Shown: in pieces, positions 54,906 through 64,000 of the stretch
Numbering within the stretch: position 1 is the first letter of the stretch
Layout: each line of letters starts with the position of its first letter
Assembly: GCF_002234675.1 (NCBI RefSeq)
Contig: NC_019879.2
Span: forward strand, 28,351,063 to 28,415,062
Reading direction: 5' to 3'
Length of the DNA: 64,000 nucleotides
Source of the DNA: Oryzias latipes
Lineage: Eukaryota; Chordata; Actinopteri; Beloniformes; Adrianichthyidae
Made by a program: the position numbers and the translations under genes
Notes under the pieces: model-generated
Seen by the model: the letters and a program-made list of their open reading frames with translations, nothing else
What the model was told of the DNA's origin: nothing
Database searches by the model: none

Positions 54906-55191
54906 AAATGTGAAGTATAAACCAGCCATTATTATGAGGTTTGACAATAGAAAGCAAAAGGCTGCTCTGCTGAAACAGGGCAGAAAGCTGAGAGGAACAG
55001 ATGTTTATATAAACGAGCATCTTACAAAACACAATGTTGATATAGCAAAACAAGCACATAACCTAAATAAAAGCGGAAAAATACAAAGCACCTGGACAAC
55101 TAACTGTAAAGTGTTCATCAAGCTGAACGGGAGCCCCGAGGAAGCTAAAGTGGTGTTGATTAGGGACATCAAGGATCTGGACAAATACTAA
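54906..55191 (+). pseudogene. Element Z ORF1, C-terminal fragment
   Basis: About 94 residues from VKYKPAIIMRFDNRKQKAAL to a stop at 55189-55191, including GTDVYINEHLTKHN, STWTTNCKVFIKLNG and DIKDLDKY. This pattern occurs in the nucleic-acid-binding ORF1 protein of several fish LINEs, as I recall. The text upstream of 54899 is antisense of element X, so the N-terminal part was removed by the fusion and no proper start remains. Confidence 0.65.
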
Positions 55192-55263
55192 ATATCATCT
55201 GATATTTATGAGCCTTCTGGAAATTGAGGTAATACACTTACACTACACTATTCCTCAGATCAA

Positions 55264-55900
55264 ATGTCAATACAACCTCAACCGTCAGCACCAGGAACAC
55301 AAAACATAAATTCTTATTCTGATCAATTAAGGATGGAAGCATTGGATTACACTGATCACAATTTACAGGACAAGGAATATGACATTGACCCAATCAACCA
55401 TTTCTTCTCTGCCATCACAGATAATTGCAGTTACTACACTGAAGAGCATTATAATGTCAACATTAAATGTAAAGATAAGTTTTCACTTGTTCATTTCAAT
55501 AGCAGAAGCATGTATGCAAATTTTGATAACATTAAGGAATACTTGTGCAATTTTTCACAACGTTTTAGTGTGATAGCAATTTCAGAAACATGGTTCAATG
55601 CAGAGAAGGGAGTTGAAAACTTTAATTTGGAGGGTTATGAACTCAGATACTGTAATAGACTAAACAAAGGTGGTGGAGGAGTTGCTCTATATGTGGATAA
55701 AACTCTGCATTTCAGAGTAGTGACTAGCATGACAGCTGTTGTTGACAATATGCTTGAATGTTTAACAATCGAAATCTCTCAAGAAAATCAAAAAAATAAA
55801 GTTGTTAGTTGTATTTACAGAACACCTGGCTCAAATATGGATATGTTTACAGGCTGGATGGAGAAAATGTTTGTGGATAAAAATAAGGTAATTTTTGTAT
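55264..55900 (+). pseudogene. Element Z ORF2, first half of endonuclease
   Basis: Begins MSIQPQPSAPGTQN and runs into the endonuclease: LVHFNSRSMYANFDNIKEYL, VIAISETWFN (catalytic Glu) and YRTPGSNMDMF. The L2 element W begins at 55901 inside this domain; the codon broken there is completed at 60849, with tat shared at both junctions. This part has no stop of its own. Confidence 0.85.
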
Positions 55901-56112
55901 TTTTTGTATTTTTGTTTTTTCTCCTCCCCCTGCAAAAGAGTGCAGACGCTTTTTTCCCTGCTCCTGCTGCTTCCTGCTTTATTTGCTTTTTAATCATTTA
56001 ATTAATCATTTTTAATCATTTTACTTCTTCCACACATCCTGGAATATCAGACTGGTCATCCTTTTTTGTGACTTCTACCTATACAAATCAATATTTTTGA
56101 CAAGCCAGCGAC

Positions 56113-57660
56113 ATGTCCGGAAGAGGAAGAAAAACAAACTCCCACTGTGAACGCTGTCTGATCTACCAACAAGAAATAAAAGAGCTACAAACACGGATAT
56201 TTACTTTGGAAACTGAAAATGGACTTCACAAGACCCTTCCAGTAACATCGGGTGGTAAGAAGCCTGCTCTTACCACAAACGAGAAGAATAACAGTGACAT
56301 AGACCTGAGTGATGTTGTGTCCTTTCCAAAACTTTGTGCGGAGGAACTCTGTGTTAAGCCAAAGCGTAAAGATGACAGAACATCCGAAATAAAGCTCACA
56401 AACAGATTTTTACCCCTAACACAATGTGATATTGAAGAACACAGTGAAATTGGACCACAGAGAAGGAGTCATAATGTTGGAAACAAAGCACAGGCAGAAA
56501 GAAAATCTGTGCCAAACGTCAAGGTCAGAGATACGCTGCTGCTTGGAGATGGCGCTATCAGTGGAGTCAGCCACAGAAGAATGCAAACTTTATGTTGCCC
56601 AAGTTCTACTGTTCCAGTGATTACAGGACTCTTATCTAAAGTCTTGTACCAAGGAGTTAAACGAATAATCATCCATGTAGGTGCTGTCGATATCAGAAAA
56701 GAACAGTCCGAACGTTTGAAAAAAGACTTCATCAAGTTATTTGAAGAGATTGACAAAGTAGAGGTTGAAGCATTCATCAGCGGACCTCTTCCTAACATCG
56801 ATGGGGTGTCACTCAAGTTCAGCCGTCTGTTTCAGCTGAACAATTGGCTCTCCAGAGAGTGTGCTTCCAGAGGATTGCATTACATTGAGAACTTCAATAC
56901 ATTCTGGAAGCGAAAGGACCTTTTCATGGGAAGAGGCCCACACCTGAACAGAGGTGGAGCAAGAGAGTTAGTGAAGAACCTCCTCCAGGCTCTGGGGCAT
57001 AGAGGCCAAGGCCCTGAAAAGGCAGTAAGGAAGGACCGAGCCAGTGCCCCAGGAACCACAGCACAACGGCAACAACAACTACCTCCACCAACACCGGTCA
57101 ATGACTTGGATCCGGCAGCACCAGCACCACAACCACCTCCACCTAAGGACTCAGCTCCACCAGCATTACAGCAACCACCTCCATCTAAGGACTCACCTGC
57201 ACCAGCACCACAACAACTACCGCCAGCTAAGGACCCAGCTGCAGAACCACAACAACAACCACCAGATTTGGCCCCAGAAATTCCACCATCTGACCAGCTG
57301 TGGGCGCCCCCTGCTACGTCTACTCCCAATGAAGACTCACTTTCCTTTTCGTCCCCCCCACTTTCACCCATGGCCCTACCTAGCCATTTTGATAGCCTCA
57401 TCAAGTCAGGAATTAAGATGGCTCCCCTAACACCTGTGAGCCTCACACCACACAGGAGCTCTCCTACCCCTCCAGCGCCCCCTCCTCATCCTTCACCCAA
57501 AGTCCCTCCAACACGGCCTTCATCCAAACCCCCTCCAACACGCCCCCTCCGTCGTTCACCCAAATCCCGTCCAGCTCCCACTCCTCCCGGTCCATCACCC
57601 AAACTACCCTCAACTCAACCTCTCCTGCGCGCCTCTAGACGTGCTATTCCCCGGAGCTAG
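56113..57660 (+). CDS. L2 ORF1: SGNH/esterase-like protein with degraded active site
   Basis: 515 residues, unbroken. The N-terminus has CERC and a short coiled coil (EIKELQTRIFTLETENGL). Residues about 135-310 align with the SGNH-hydrolase (esterase) domain known from L2/CR1 ORF1 proteins. Block I reads LLLGDGAISG instead of a GDS motif, block III HVGAVDIRKEQ instead of GxND, and the last block MGRGPHLNRGGA keeps His but lacks the usual Asp three residues before it. The domain probably lacks hydrolase activity. The C-terminal 200 residues are Pro-rich with repeats (PPPSKDSPAPAPQQ). ORF2 follows after 102 nt. Confidence 0.85.
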   Translation: MSGRGRKTNSHCERCLIYQQEIKELQTRIFTLETENGLHKTLPVTSGGKKPALTTNEKNNSDIDLSDVVSFPKLCAEELCVKPKRKDDRTSEIKLTNRFLPLTQCDIEEHSEIGPQRRSHNVGNKAQAERKSVPNVKVRDTLLLGDGAISGVSHRRMQTLCCPSSTVPVITGLLSKVLYQGVKRIIIHVGAVDIRKEQSERLKKDFIKLFEEIDKVEVEAFISGPLPNIDGVSLKFSRLFQLNNWLSRECASRGLHYIENFNTFWKRKDLFMGRGPHLNRGGARELVKNLLQALGHRGQGPEKAVRKDRASAPGTTAQRQQQLPPPTPVNDLDPAAPAPQPPPPKDSAPPALQQPPPSKDSPAPAPQQLPPAKDPAAEPQQQPPDLAPEIPPSDQLWAPPATSTPNEDSLSFSSPPLSPMALPSHFDSLIKSGIKMAPLTPVSLTPHRSSPTPPAPPPHPSPKVPPTRPSSKPPPTRPLRRSPKSRPAPTPPGPSPKLPSTQPLLRASRRAIPRS

Positions 57661-57762
57661 GATGAAACGGGCCCCCAGTGTCCTAGGAAAGGTTATGTCA
57701 AACTGGGGCCCTGTGATGAACAGCTTCCTTCTGGTGCTATACCTGTAGTTGCACCACGTAGA

Positions 57763-60643
57763 ATGCAAAAAAGGGCAGTTAGATTGTCCAATCAAAGAAA
57801 TCTAGTTCACATCCCTTGCAAGAAGGTTTTGACCAGTCCCAAGGAAACTAATCTCAAACTTGCTGCACTCAATGTCAGATCTTTATGCAACAAATCATTT
57901 TTAATCAATAATCTTATCTCTTCTTTTAATCTTGATTTTATGTTTTTAACTGAAACATGGCTTGACAAAAACACAGGAAACATAGTTCTAGTCGAATCAA
58001 CTCCCCCCAACTACAAACATGAATCGGAAATACGAGAAAATAAAAAGGGTGGAGGCGTTTCTGCACTGTTTAGAGATAATATTGCAACCCGCAGACTATC
58101 ATTTGGTGTGTTTTCATCATTTGAGTATGTGTCCTTTAAGATTGAGTTAAAACAAACTCCTCCCTTACTCTGCATAGTCATGTACAAACCTCCTCAGCAC
58201 AGCCAAAGTTTTATTGATGATTTCACTGAAATGCTCTCAGTTGTGTGCACAGACTTTGATGGTCTAGTCATTACAGGTGATTTTAATGTTCATGTTGATA
58301 ATGTCAATGACAGAAATGCAAAAGAGCTCAATGCTGTCCTTGAAACCTTTGGTCTAATTCAGCATGTGAGTTGCCCCACCCACAGCAGAGGGCACACTCT
58401 GGACCTGCTCATCACAAGGGGGGTTACTATTTACAATGTCAGTGTGGTTGATGTCGCCCTCTCTGATCATTTCTGTGTATTGTTTGACCTGTCTGTTGCT
58501 CCCAAACCACCGCCTGGCCCTGCAGTTGTCCAAAGGAGACAAATAAATGAGAGCACTAGGGCACAGTTTGTAGAAATGATAAACCCTGAAAACGTCTCTG
58601 GTGCCAATGTTGATGAAATGCTGAATTCTGTTACTTCTAGCATCTTGAATGTTCTGGATGCCATTGCCCCTATGAAAGTTCAATTGAGAAAACAGACAGA
58701 AAGCTCCCTGGAGGAATGATGATCTAGTCAGGGCACAGAAACAACAGTGCCGCAGAGCCGAGCGAAAGTGGCGCAAGTCAAAACTCCAGGTTCATTATGG
58801 AATATATAAGGCGGAGTTGTACGCTTATAACCAGATCTTATGCAGAACAAGGGAAAGGTACTTCTCTGAAATAATTGGAAGTTGCAGCAGCAACTCTCGT
58901 ATCCTGTTCACAACAGTTAACAGATTAACTAACCCTCCAACCCAGCTACCAATAGAATTGGTTTGTACACCTAAATGTAATGAGTTTGCTGTATTTTTCA
59001 ATGACAAGGTTCAGGGCATTAAAAAAGCCATCAACTCCACAACACATATAACTATCGAACGGCCACCTACTCACTCTAAGCTGACTCACTTTATACCTGT
59101 CACTGACCAAACTGTCCAAGAGACCATCACCCGTCTGAGCTCGTCTACATGCTGCCTTGATGTGTTACCCACTAGATTTCTAAAGTCTGTCTTGAACAGT
59201 GTGTTGCCATCAATTACTCAAATAGTTAACATGTCTCTTCAATCTGGAATATTTCCAGAGGCCTTAAAAACTGCAGTCATTAAACCCCTCCTGAAAAAGA
59301 GCGGTCTTGATCCCACTGTACTGAATAATTACAGACCTATCTCTAATCTGCCATTTTTAGGAAAAGTCCTTGAAAAAGTTGTCTACCAACAGCTCACTGA
59401 CTTTCTCTTATTAAACAATTCGTTTGATGTTTTCCAGTCAGGTTTTAGACCCCATCATAGCACAGAAACTGCTCTTATCAAGGTAACCAATGACATCCGC
59501 CTGAACACTGATGATGGAAAAGTCTCTGTCTTAATCCTGCTAGACCTGAGCGCTGCCTTTGATACTGTTGATCATGGGATCCTTTTGCACAGACTCCAAG
59601 ACTGGGTTGGCATCTCTGGATCTGCCCTAAGTTGGCTCAAGTCTTATCTAGAAGACAGGAAATATTTTGTTGAAATTGGGAGTTGTGTCTCAGACTACAT
59701 GGGCTTGAATTGTGGTGTGCCCCAGGGATCGATCCTGGGACCCCTTCTGTTCAACCTCTACATGCTGCCACTAGGGCAGTTAATACGCAGTAATAACATA
59801 TCTTATCACAACTATGCAGATGATACTCAGATCTATGTGTCACTGACAACAGGTGAATATGGGCCGGTGGATTCTCTCAACCACTGCCTCCAACAGATCA
59901 GCGCGTGGATGCAGAACAACTTTCTCCAGCTAAACTCAGACAAGACCGAAGTTATTGTTTTTGGCCCACAGAAACAAAGAGAAATTGTCAGCAGCTACCT
60001 TCATTCTCTGTCTCTCAAACCCTCAAATCAAGTCAGAAATCTAGGGGTAATCATGGACTCTGACCTGAACTATTACAGCCATATCAAGTCAGTAACATCA
60101 GCGGCATTTTACCACCTGAAAAACATTGCCAAAATCAAAAACATAATCTCAAAGCGAGACCTGGAGATACTTATCCATGCATTTGTCTCCAGTAGGTTAG
60201 ACTACTGTAACGGCCTGCTCACCGGCCTCTCCAAACGAGCTGTAAAACAGCTTCAGTACATCCAGAATGCTGCTGCTCGAGTCCTGACCAAAACCAGGAA
60301 GTATGATCACATTAGTCCTGTGCTCAGGTCTTTGCACTGGCTCCCTGTACCTCAAAGAATAGACTTCAAAGCAGCTCTGCTTGTGTACAAGTCTCTCCAT
60401 GGCCACGCACCAAAGTACATCTCTGACATGTTAGTGCCATATGAACCATCTCGTACTCTGAGGACCTCAGGGGCCGGCCTCCTGTTGATTCCCAGAGTCA
60501 GAACTAAACAAGGGGAATCAGCGTTTCAATATTCTGCAGCTAAAATCTGGAACAGCCTCCCTGAAGGCGTAAGACAGGCCTCTTCTGTGTTCATGTTCAA
60601 ATCTAGACTTAAAACATTTCTGTTTAGCCGTGTATATGACTGA
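57763..60643 (+). pseudogene. L2 ORF2: endonuclease and RT, one frameshift
   Basis: The endonuclease part (57763-58719) has LAALNVRSLCNKS, FLTETWLD, ITGDFNVHVD, HTLDLLITRG and SDHFCVLFDL. At about 58690-58705 a one-base indel ends the frame (stop at 58717), and the rest is read in the next frame from APWRNDDLVRAQ onward. RT motifs are LKKSGLDP, NYRPISNLPFLGKVLEK, FQSGFRPHHSTETAL, LLDLSAAFDTVDH, GVPQGSILGPLLFNLYM and YADDTQIYV. The C-terminus has RLDYCNGLLTGL and LRSLHWLPV, typical for L2. Apart from this one shift the enzyme is complete, so the copy is young but dead. Confidence 0.9.
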
Positions 60644-60845
60644 AAGGTCCTATCTGCACCTTTCTTTCCTTCCTTTCTTTTTAAATCTTTTTTTTTTTCT
60701 TCCTTTTCTTTTAAAGTAAATTTTATGTTGATTATTTCTATGATGTATTGTGATTTTAATGCACTTTTCTGTTTTGTGAAGCACCTTGAATTACTTTGTG
60801 TACGAATTGTGCTATACAAATAAACTTGCCTTGCCTTGCCTTGCC

Positions 60846-63226
60846 TATGTGGGGATTTTAACATTGACCTCTTAAATCCTCATAAGATTAAAGCAGTTGA
60901 AGAATTTATTAATACCATGTACAGCATTTGCTTATTTCCAAGAATTACAAAACCAAGTAGGATAACTGCCAGTTGTGCAACATTAATTGATAACATATTC
61001 TCCAATGACACTGAAAATAAAACAGTTAATGGGTTGCTAATTAATGAAATCAGTGACCATCTTCCAGTCTTCACAGTATATGATAGTAGTTATGTCAACC
61101 ACAGGTTGCATTTCTCAATGGGATACAGAAGAATTAAAACAGAAACCTCCATCAATGCATTTAAAGCTGAGCTACTTGAGCATAATTGGGATGTGATTTA
61201 TCAAAAAGAAACTGTTGATGAGGCTTATGAATATTTTTTGAGGATATTTGGTTCGATGTATGATAAACATTGTCCAGTTAAAAAGTTCAAGGAAAAAATT
61301 AAGTATTTCCATTGTCCATGGATTACAAAAGGATTGCAGAATGCATGTAAGAAAAAAAATACTCTTTACAAAAACTACTTAAAAATGAGAACAAAAGAGG
61401 CAGAAATTAAATATAAAAAATACAAAAATAAGCTAACGCAGATCATAAGAACATGCAAGAAGGAATATTATGGAAAACTTTTAGAGGAAAACAAAAGTAA
61501 TATCAAAAAAACATGGGGCATACTTAATACTATTCAAAGAAGGGGTAACAATGAAGACTCCTATCCAAAGTAGTTCATTAGTAAGGGTAAAGAAATAGAT
61601 CAAAGGGAAGAGATTGCTAAAAGATTTAATGATTTTTTTGTAAACGTGGGACCTGAATTAGAAAAGCAAATCCCAGATCCAGGAACATTTGGAAAGCATG
61701 CGCAAATATTCATTGACAAAAATCCCAGTTCAATGGTTCTTAACCCAGTAACTGAAAATGAAATATTAAAGACCGTGAGAGGAATGAAGGGTAAACTCTC
61801 TACTGATGTTAATGGCATTGATATGGCTTTGGTGAAAACAGTAATCAGTGGAATTCTGAAACCATTAGAATATATTTTTAATTTATCATTCCAAACAGGT
61901 TCATTTCCTAATCAAATGAAAATTGCAAAAGTTATACCATTGTACAAAACCGGGAACAAGCATCACTTCACAAACTATAGGCCAGTTTCTATGTTACCGC
62001 AGTTATCAAAGATACTGGAAAAAATGTTCATAACCAGATTAAACTCTTTCATCGAAAAGCACAAGATACTGGACGAAGGACAGTATGGGTTCAGGTCAAA
62101 TCGATCAACATCACTGGCCCTGATGAATGTAATAGAAAATATAACAAATGCTATTGATAATAAAAAACATGTAATCGGGGTATTTATTGATTTAAAAAAA
62201 GCTTTTGACACAATTAACCACGATATGTTAATTAATAAATTGGAACGGTATGGCATTAGGGGGTTAGTGCTAGACTGGATCAGAAGCTATTTGAGCAACT
62301 GAAAGCAGTTTGTAAAGGTTGAAGGTGCTTGTTCCCAATGTTTGTACATTGTTTGTGGTGTCCCTCAGGGGTCGGTTCTGGGACCAATATTGTTTATTTT
62401 ATATATAAATGATTTATTTAAGGTTTCTAACAAATTACGGCTAGTTCTATTTGCTGATGATACAAATGTGTTTTATGATGGGGATGATCGGCAGCAACTC
62501 ATTGAAATTGTTAAGAAGGAGATGGAAAAACTGAAGCTGTGGTTTGATGTAAATAAGCTTTCACTAAATTTAAGTAAAACAAAAATGATGTTATTTGGTC
62601 ACCATAAGGGTAAAAATATTAACATTGACATGCACATAAATGGGGTGAATCTTGAAAGAATTTATGAAAATAAATTTCTTGGGGTCATAATTGATGACAA
62701 ACTTACCTGGAAAGCACATATTAGCTACATACAAGCTAAACTATCCAGAATTATTTCTGTCTTAAATAAAGCTAAACTGGTTCTGGACCACAAATCACTC
62801 CGCATGTTATACTGTACATTAGTTTTACCATATTTTTCTTATTGTGTAGAGGTTTGGGGGAACAACTATAAAACAACGTTACATTCACTTTCAATACTTC
62901 AGAAGAGAGCAATACGAATCATACATAAAGTCAGTTACCTTGAACACACAAATAAATTATTCATAGAATCAAAATTACTCAAATTTTACGATCTAGTAGA
63001 GTATTGTACCGCTCAAATAATATTCAAGGCCAAAAACAATTTATTACCGACGAATATCCAAAGGTTATTTATCACAAGAGAGGAAAAATACAATTTTAGG
63101 GAAAAAGATAAATTTGTCATACATAAAGCACATACAAATAAAAAGAGATTCTGTGTTTCAATTTGTGGAGTGAAGTTGTGGAACAGAACCAGTGAATGCT
63201 TGAAACAATGTCCAAACATAAAATAA
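60846..63226 (+). pseudogene. Element Z ORF2, rest of endonuclease and RT
   Basis: Resumes at CGDFNIDLLNP (catalytic Asp and Asn) and DHLPVF. A TAG near 61571 and a TGA near 62300 interrupt the frame; the stop at 63224 is also early, since family-like text (KYRYRKMIKDKY) follows. RT blocks are KIAKVIPLYKTG, NYRPVSMLPQLSKILEK, GQYGFRSNRSTSLAL, FIDLKKAFDTINHDML, CGVPQGSVLGPILF, LFADDTNVF, WFDVNKLSLNLSKTK and LGVIIDDKLTW. These place Z among CR1/Jockey-like LINEs. Codon text is AT-rich compared with W. Confidence 0.85.
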
Positions 63227-63645
63227 TTTAAATATAGATACAGAAAGATGATCAAGGATAAATATGAGCAAATACAAAAAAATACAGAATGTCAGCATTT
63301 ATAAATCTGCATACTTTGACAATACGTTTTGTTATTCATTTGCATGTTGTTTGGAAATGAAAATTACATGTATATATGTACATATACACTTGGGTAGGGC
63401 ACTGGACTTTGATGGTGGGAAAGTAAGGGCTTAAGGTAAAGGGGGGTGAGAGTTTATAAGATTTTTCTTCTTCTCACTCCCTTTTGGACTGGTGTTTATA
63501 CAATTTTGTTTTGTTTTGTTTTATATAATTTACTTGTCTTTTTCTTGTTTTTTTTTTTTGCAAGTTTAGTCTCGTTTTTGTCTTATTTTGTTATTTTACT
63601 CTTGTTTCACTAGTCCAAAATAAAAAAAGATGAAGACGAAGACGA

Positions 63646-64000
63646 AAAATTAAGCATTTTATGGTAATTTTACTGTATCTGCTCTGCCATGTCACTCTAT
63701 ATGTATCTTGGGCAATAGTAACAGGCCAGCGTAGCATCTCAAGCAATTTATTACTCATGGAGTGAACCAGCCTCTGGTGGTCTTTTGAGGGACTGCAACA
63801 TGTGGTACTTCCCGATTTAAGTTAAACATGGCACTGGAAGAATTCTTCGGGCAGGAACGTTGTCGAACAGACTCAAAGCTATTACCAGTGGGATCAGTCT
63901 GTCTGATTTCAACAAATTCCATTTGGAGTGACATTATTTGAAAGACGCTTCGCTGATCTTCCTCCGTTCTTCAGCTCTCAAGGAGATCTGGAGAGTTTCT
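63646..64000. repeat. Dispersed repeat R1, copy D (right half, runs off window)
   Basis: From attaagcatttta it follows copy B (32432 onward) to the window end, with a 27-32-bp deletion near the word gccatgtc. It is the right-hand counterpart of copy C at 36618-36939. Confidence 0.85.

Larger units (their letters stand above)
55901..60845 (+). mobile_element. Element W: L2-type LINE inserted in Z
   Basis: Has a 5' UTR (55901-56112), ORF1 (56113-57660), ORF2 (57763-60643 with one frameshift) and a short 3' UTR with gctatacaaataaacttgcc ending in ttgcc repeats, the 3' tail of fish L2 elements. Target duplication is at most tat, as usual for L2/CR1. Looks full-length. Confidence 0.9.
54906..63645 (+). 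mobile_element. Element Z: CR1/Jockey-like LINE, 5' part missing, split by W
   Basis: ORF1 C-terminus at 54906-55191, ORF2 at 55264-55900 and 60846-63226, then a T-rich 3' UTR and the microsatellite-like tail gatgaagacgaagacgaa. R1 sequence starts directly after the tail. ORF2 has three in-frame stops, so Z is older than W. Confidence 0.8.

Noticed and set aside
54545..54913. 122-codon plus-strand frame with possible new function
   Set aside because: It is antisense to the protease and RT of element X.

Overview
The window looks like teleost fish genomic DNA. Three trace amine-associated receptor (TAAR) genes of the fish olfactory type, each split by an intron just after TM1, sit in a sea of fish-type transposable elements: Ty3/Gypsy, Gmr1, L2, L1, RTE-like and CR1/Jockey-like elements, hAT and TTAA-flanked MITEs, and an endogenous retrovirus. 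A neoteleost host is an inference from the intron-bearing class III-like TAARs. All identifications were made by eye from translations and repeat comparison, without a database search.

Layout. 1-5.3 kb: the C-terminal end of an endonuclease LINE, two copies of a dispersed repeat (one carrying two nested insertions) and TAAR-a (minus strand, 3726-4880). 5.3-16.9 kb: RTE-like LINE scraps, a complete Ty3/Gypsy element with TSD (6583-11231), a solo LTR (12935-13373), a TTAA-flanked 577-bp MITE and unassigned sequence. 17-20.3 kb: TAAR-b (plus, 17077-18142), a split SINE-like repeat and a LINE fragment. 20.4-22.8 kb: LTR-like repeats, a 39-bp minisatellite and a copy of a dispersed repeat here called R1. 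23.6-31.5 kb: an endogenous retrovirus with almost identical 796-bp LTRs but a ruined interior. 31.5-36.9 kb: R1 again, a complete nonautonomous hAT element, TAAR-c (minus, 35005-36056) and the left half of another R1 copy.

36.9-64 kb is a Russian-doll block. A minus-strand chromovirus (X, from 36940) carries in its RNase H region a Gmr1-like Ty3/Gypsy element (Y, 39192-53179). Y carries in its integrase region a full-length L1-type LINE with two intact ORFs (42261-50282). X is fused at about 54.9 kb to a CR1/Jockey-like LINE (Z), which is itself interrupted by an L2-type LINE (W, 55901-60845). The two halves of one R1 copy flank the block, at 36618-36939 and from 63646 onward. X and Z therefore probably landed about 0.2 kb apart in one R1 copy and were later joined by a deletion.

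Function. Only the three TAAR genes look like host genes. They resemble amine-sensing GPCRs and differ in the acidic residues that set amine recognition. Among the mobile elements, the L1 alone keeps two intact ORFs; Y has an open gag-pol frame broken only by the L1. I see no new multi-gene system. The most informative features are the dated nesting order, Y's integrase-before-RT order with a SCAN-like capsid, the young-LTR but gutted retrovirus, the unusual 3' UTR of the L1, and the receptor binding-site differences.
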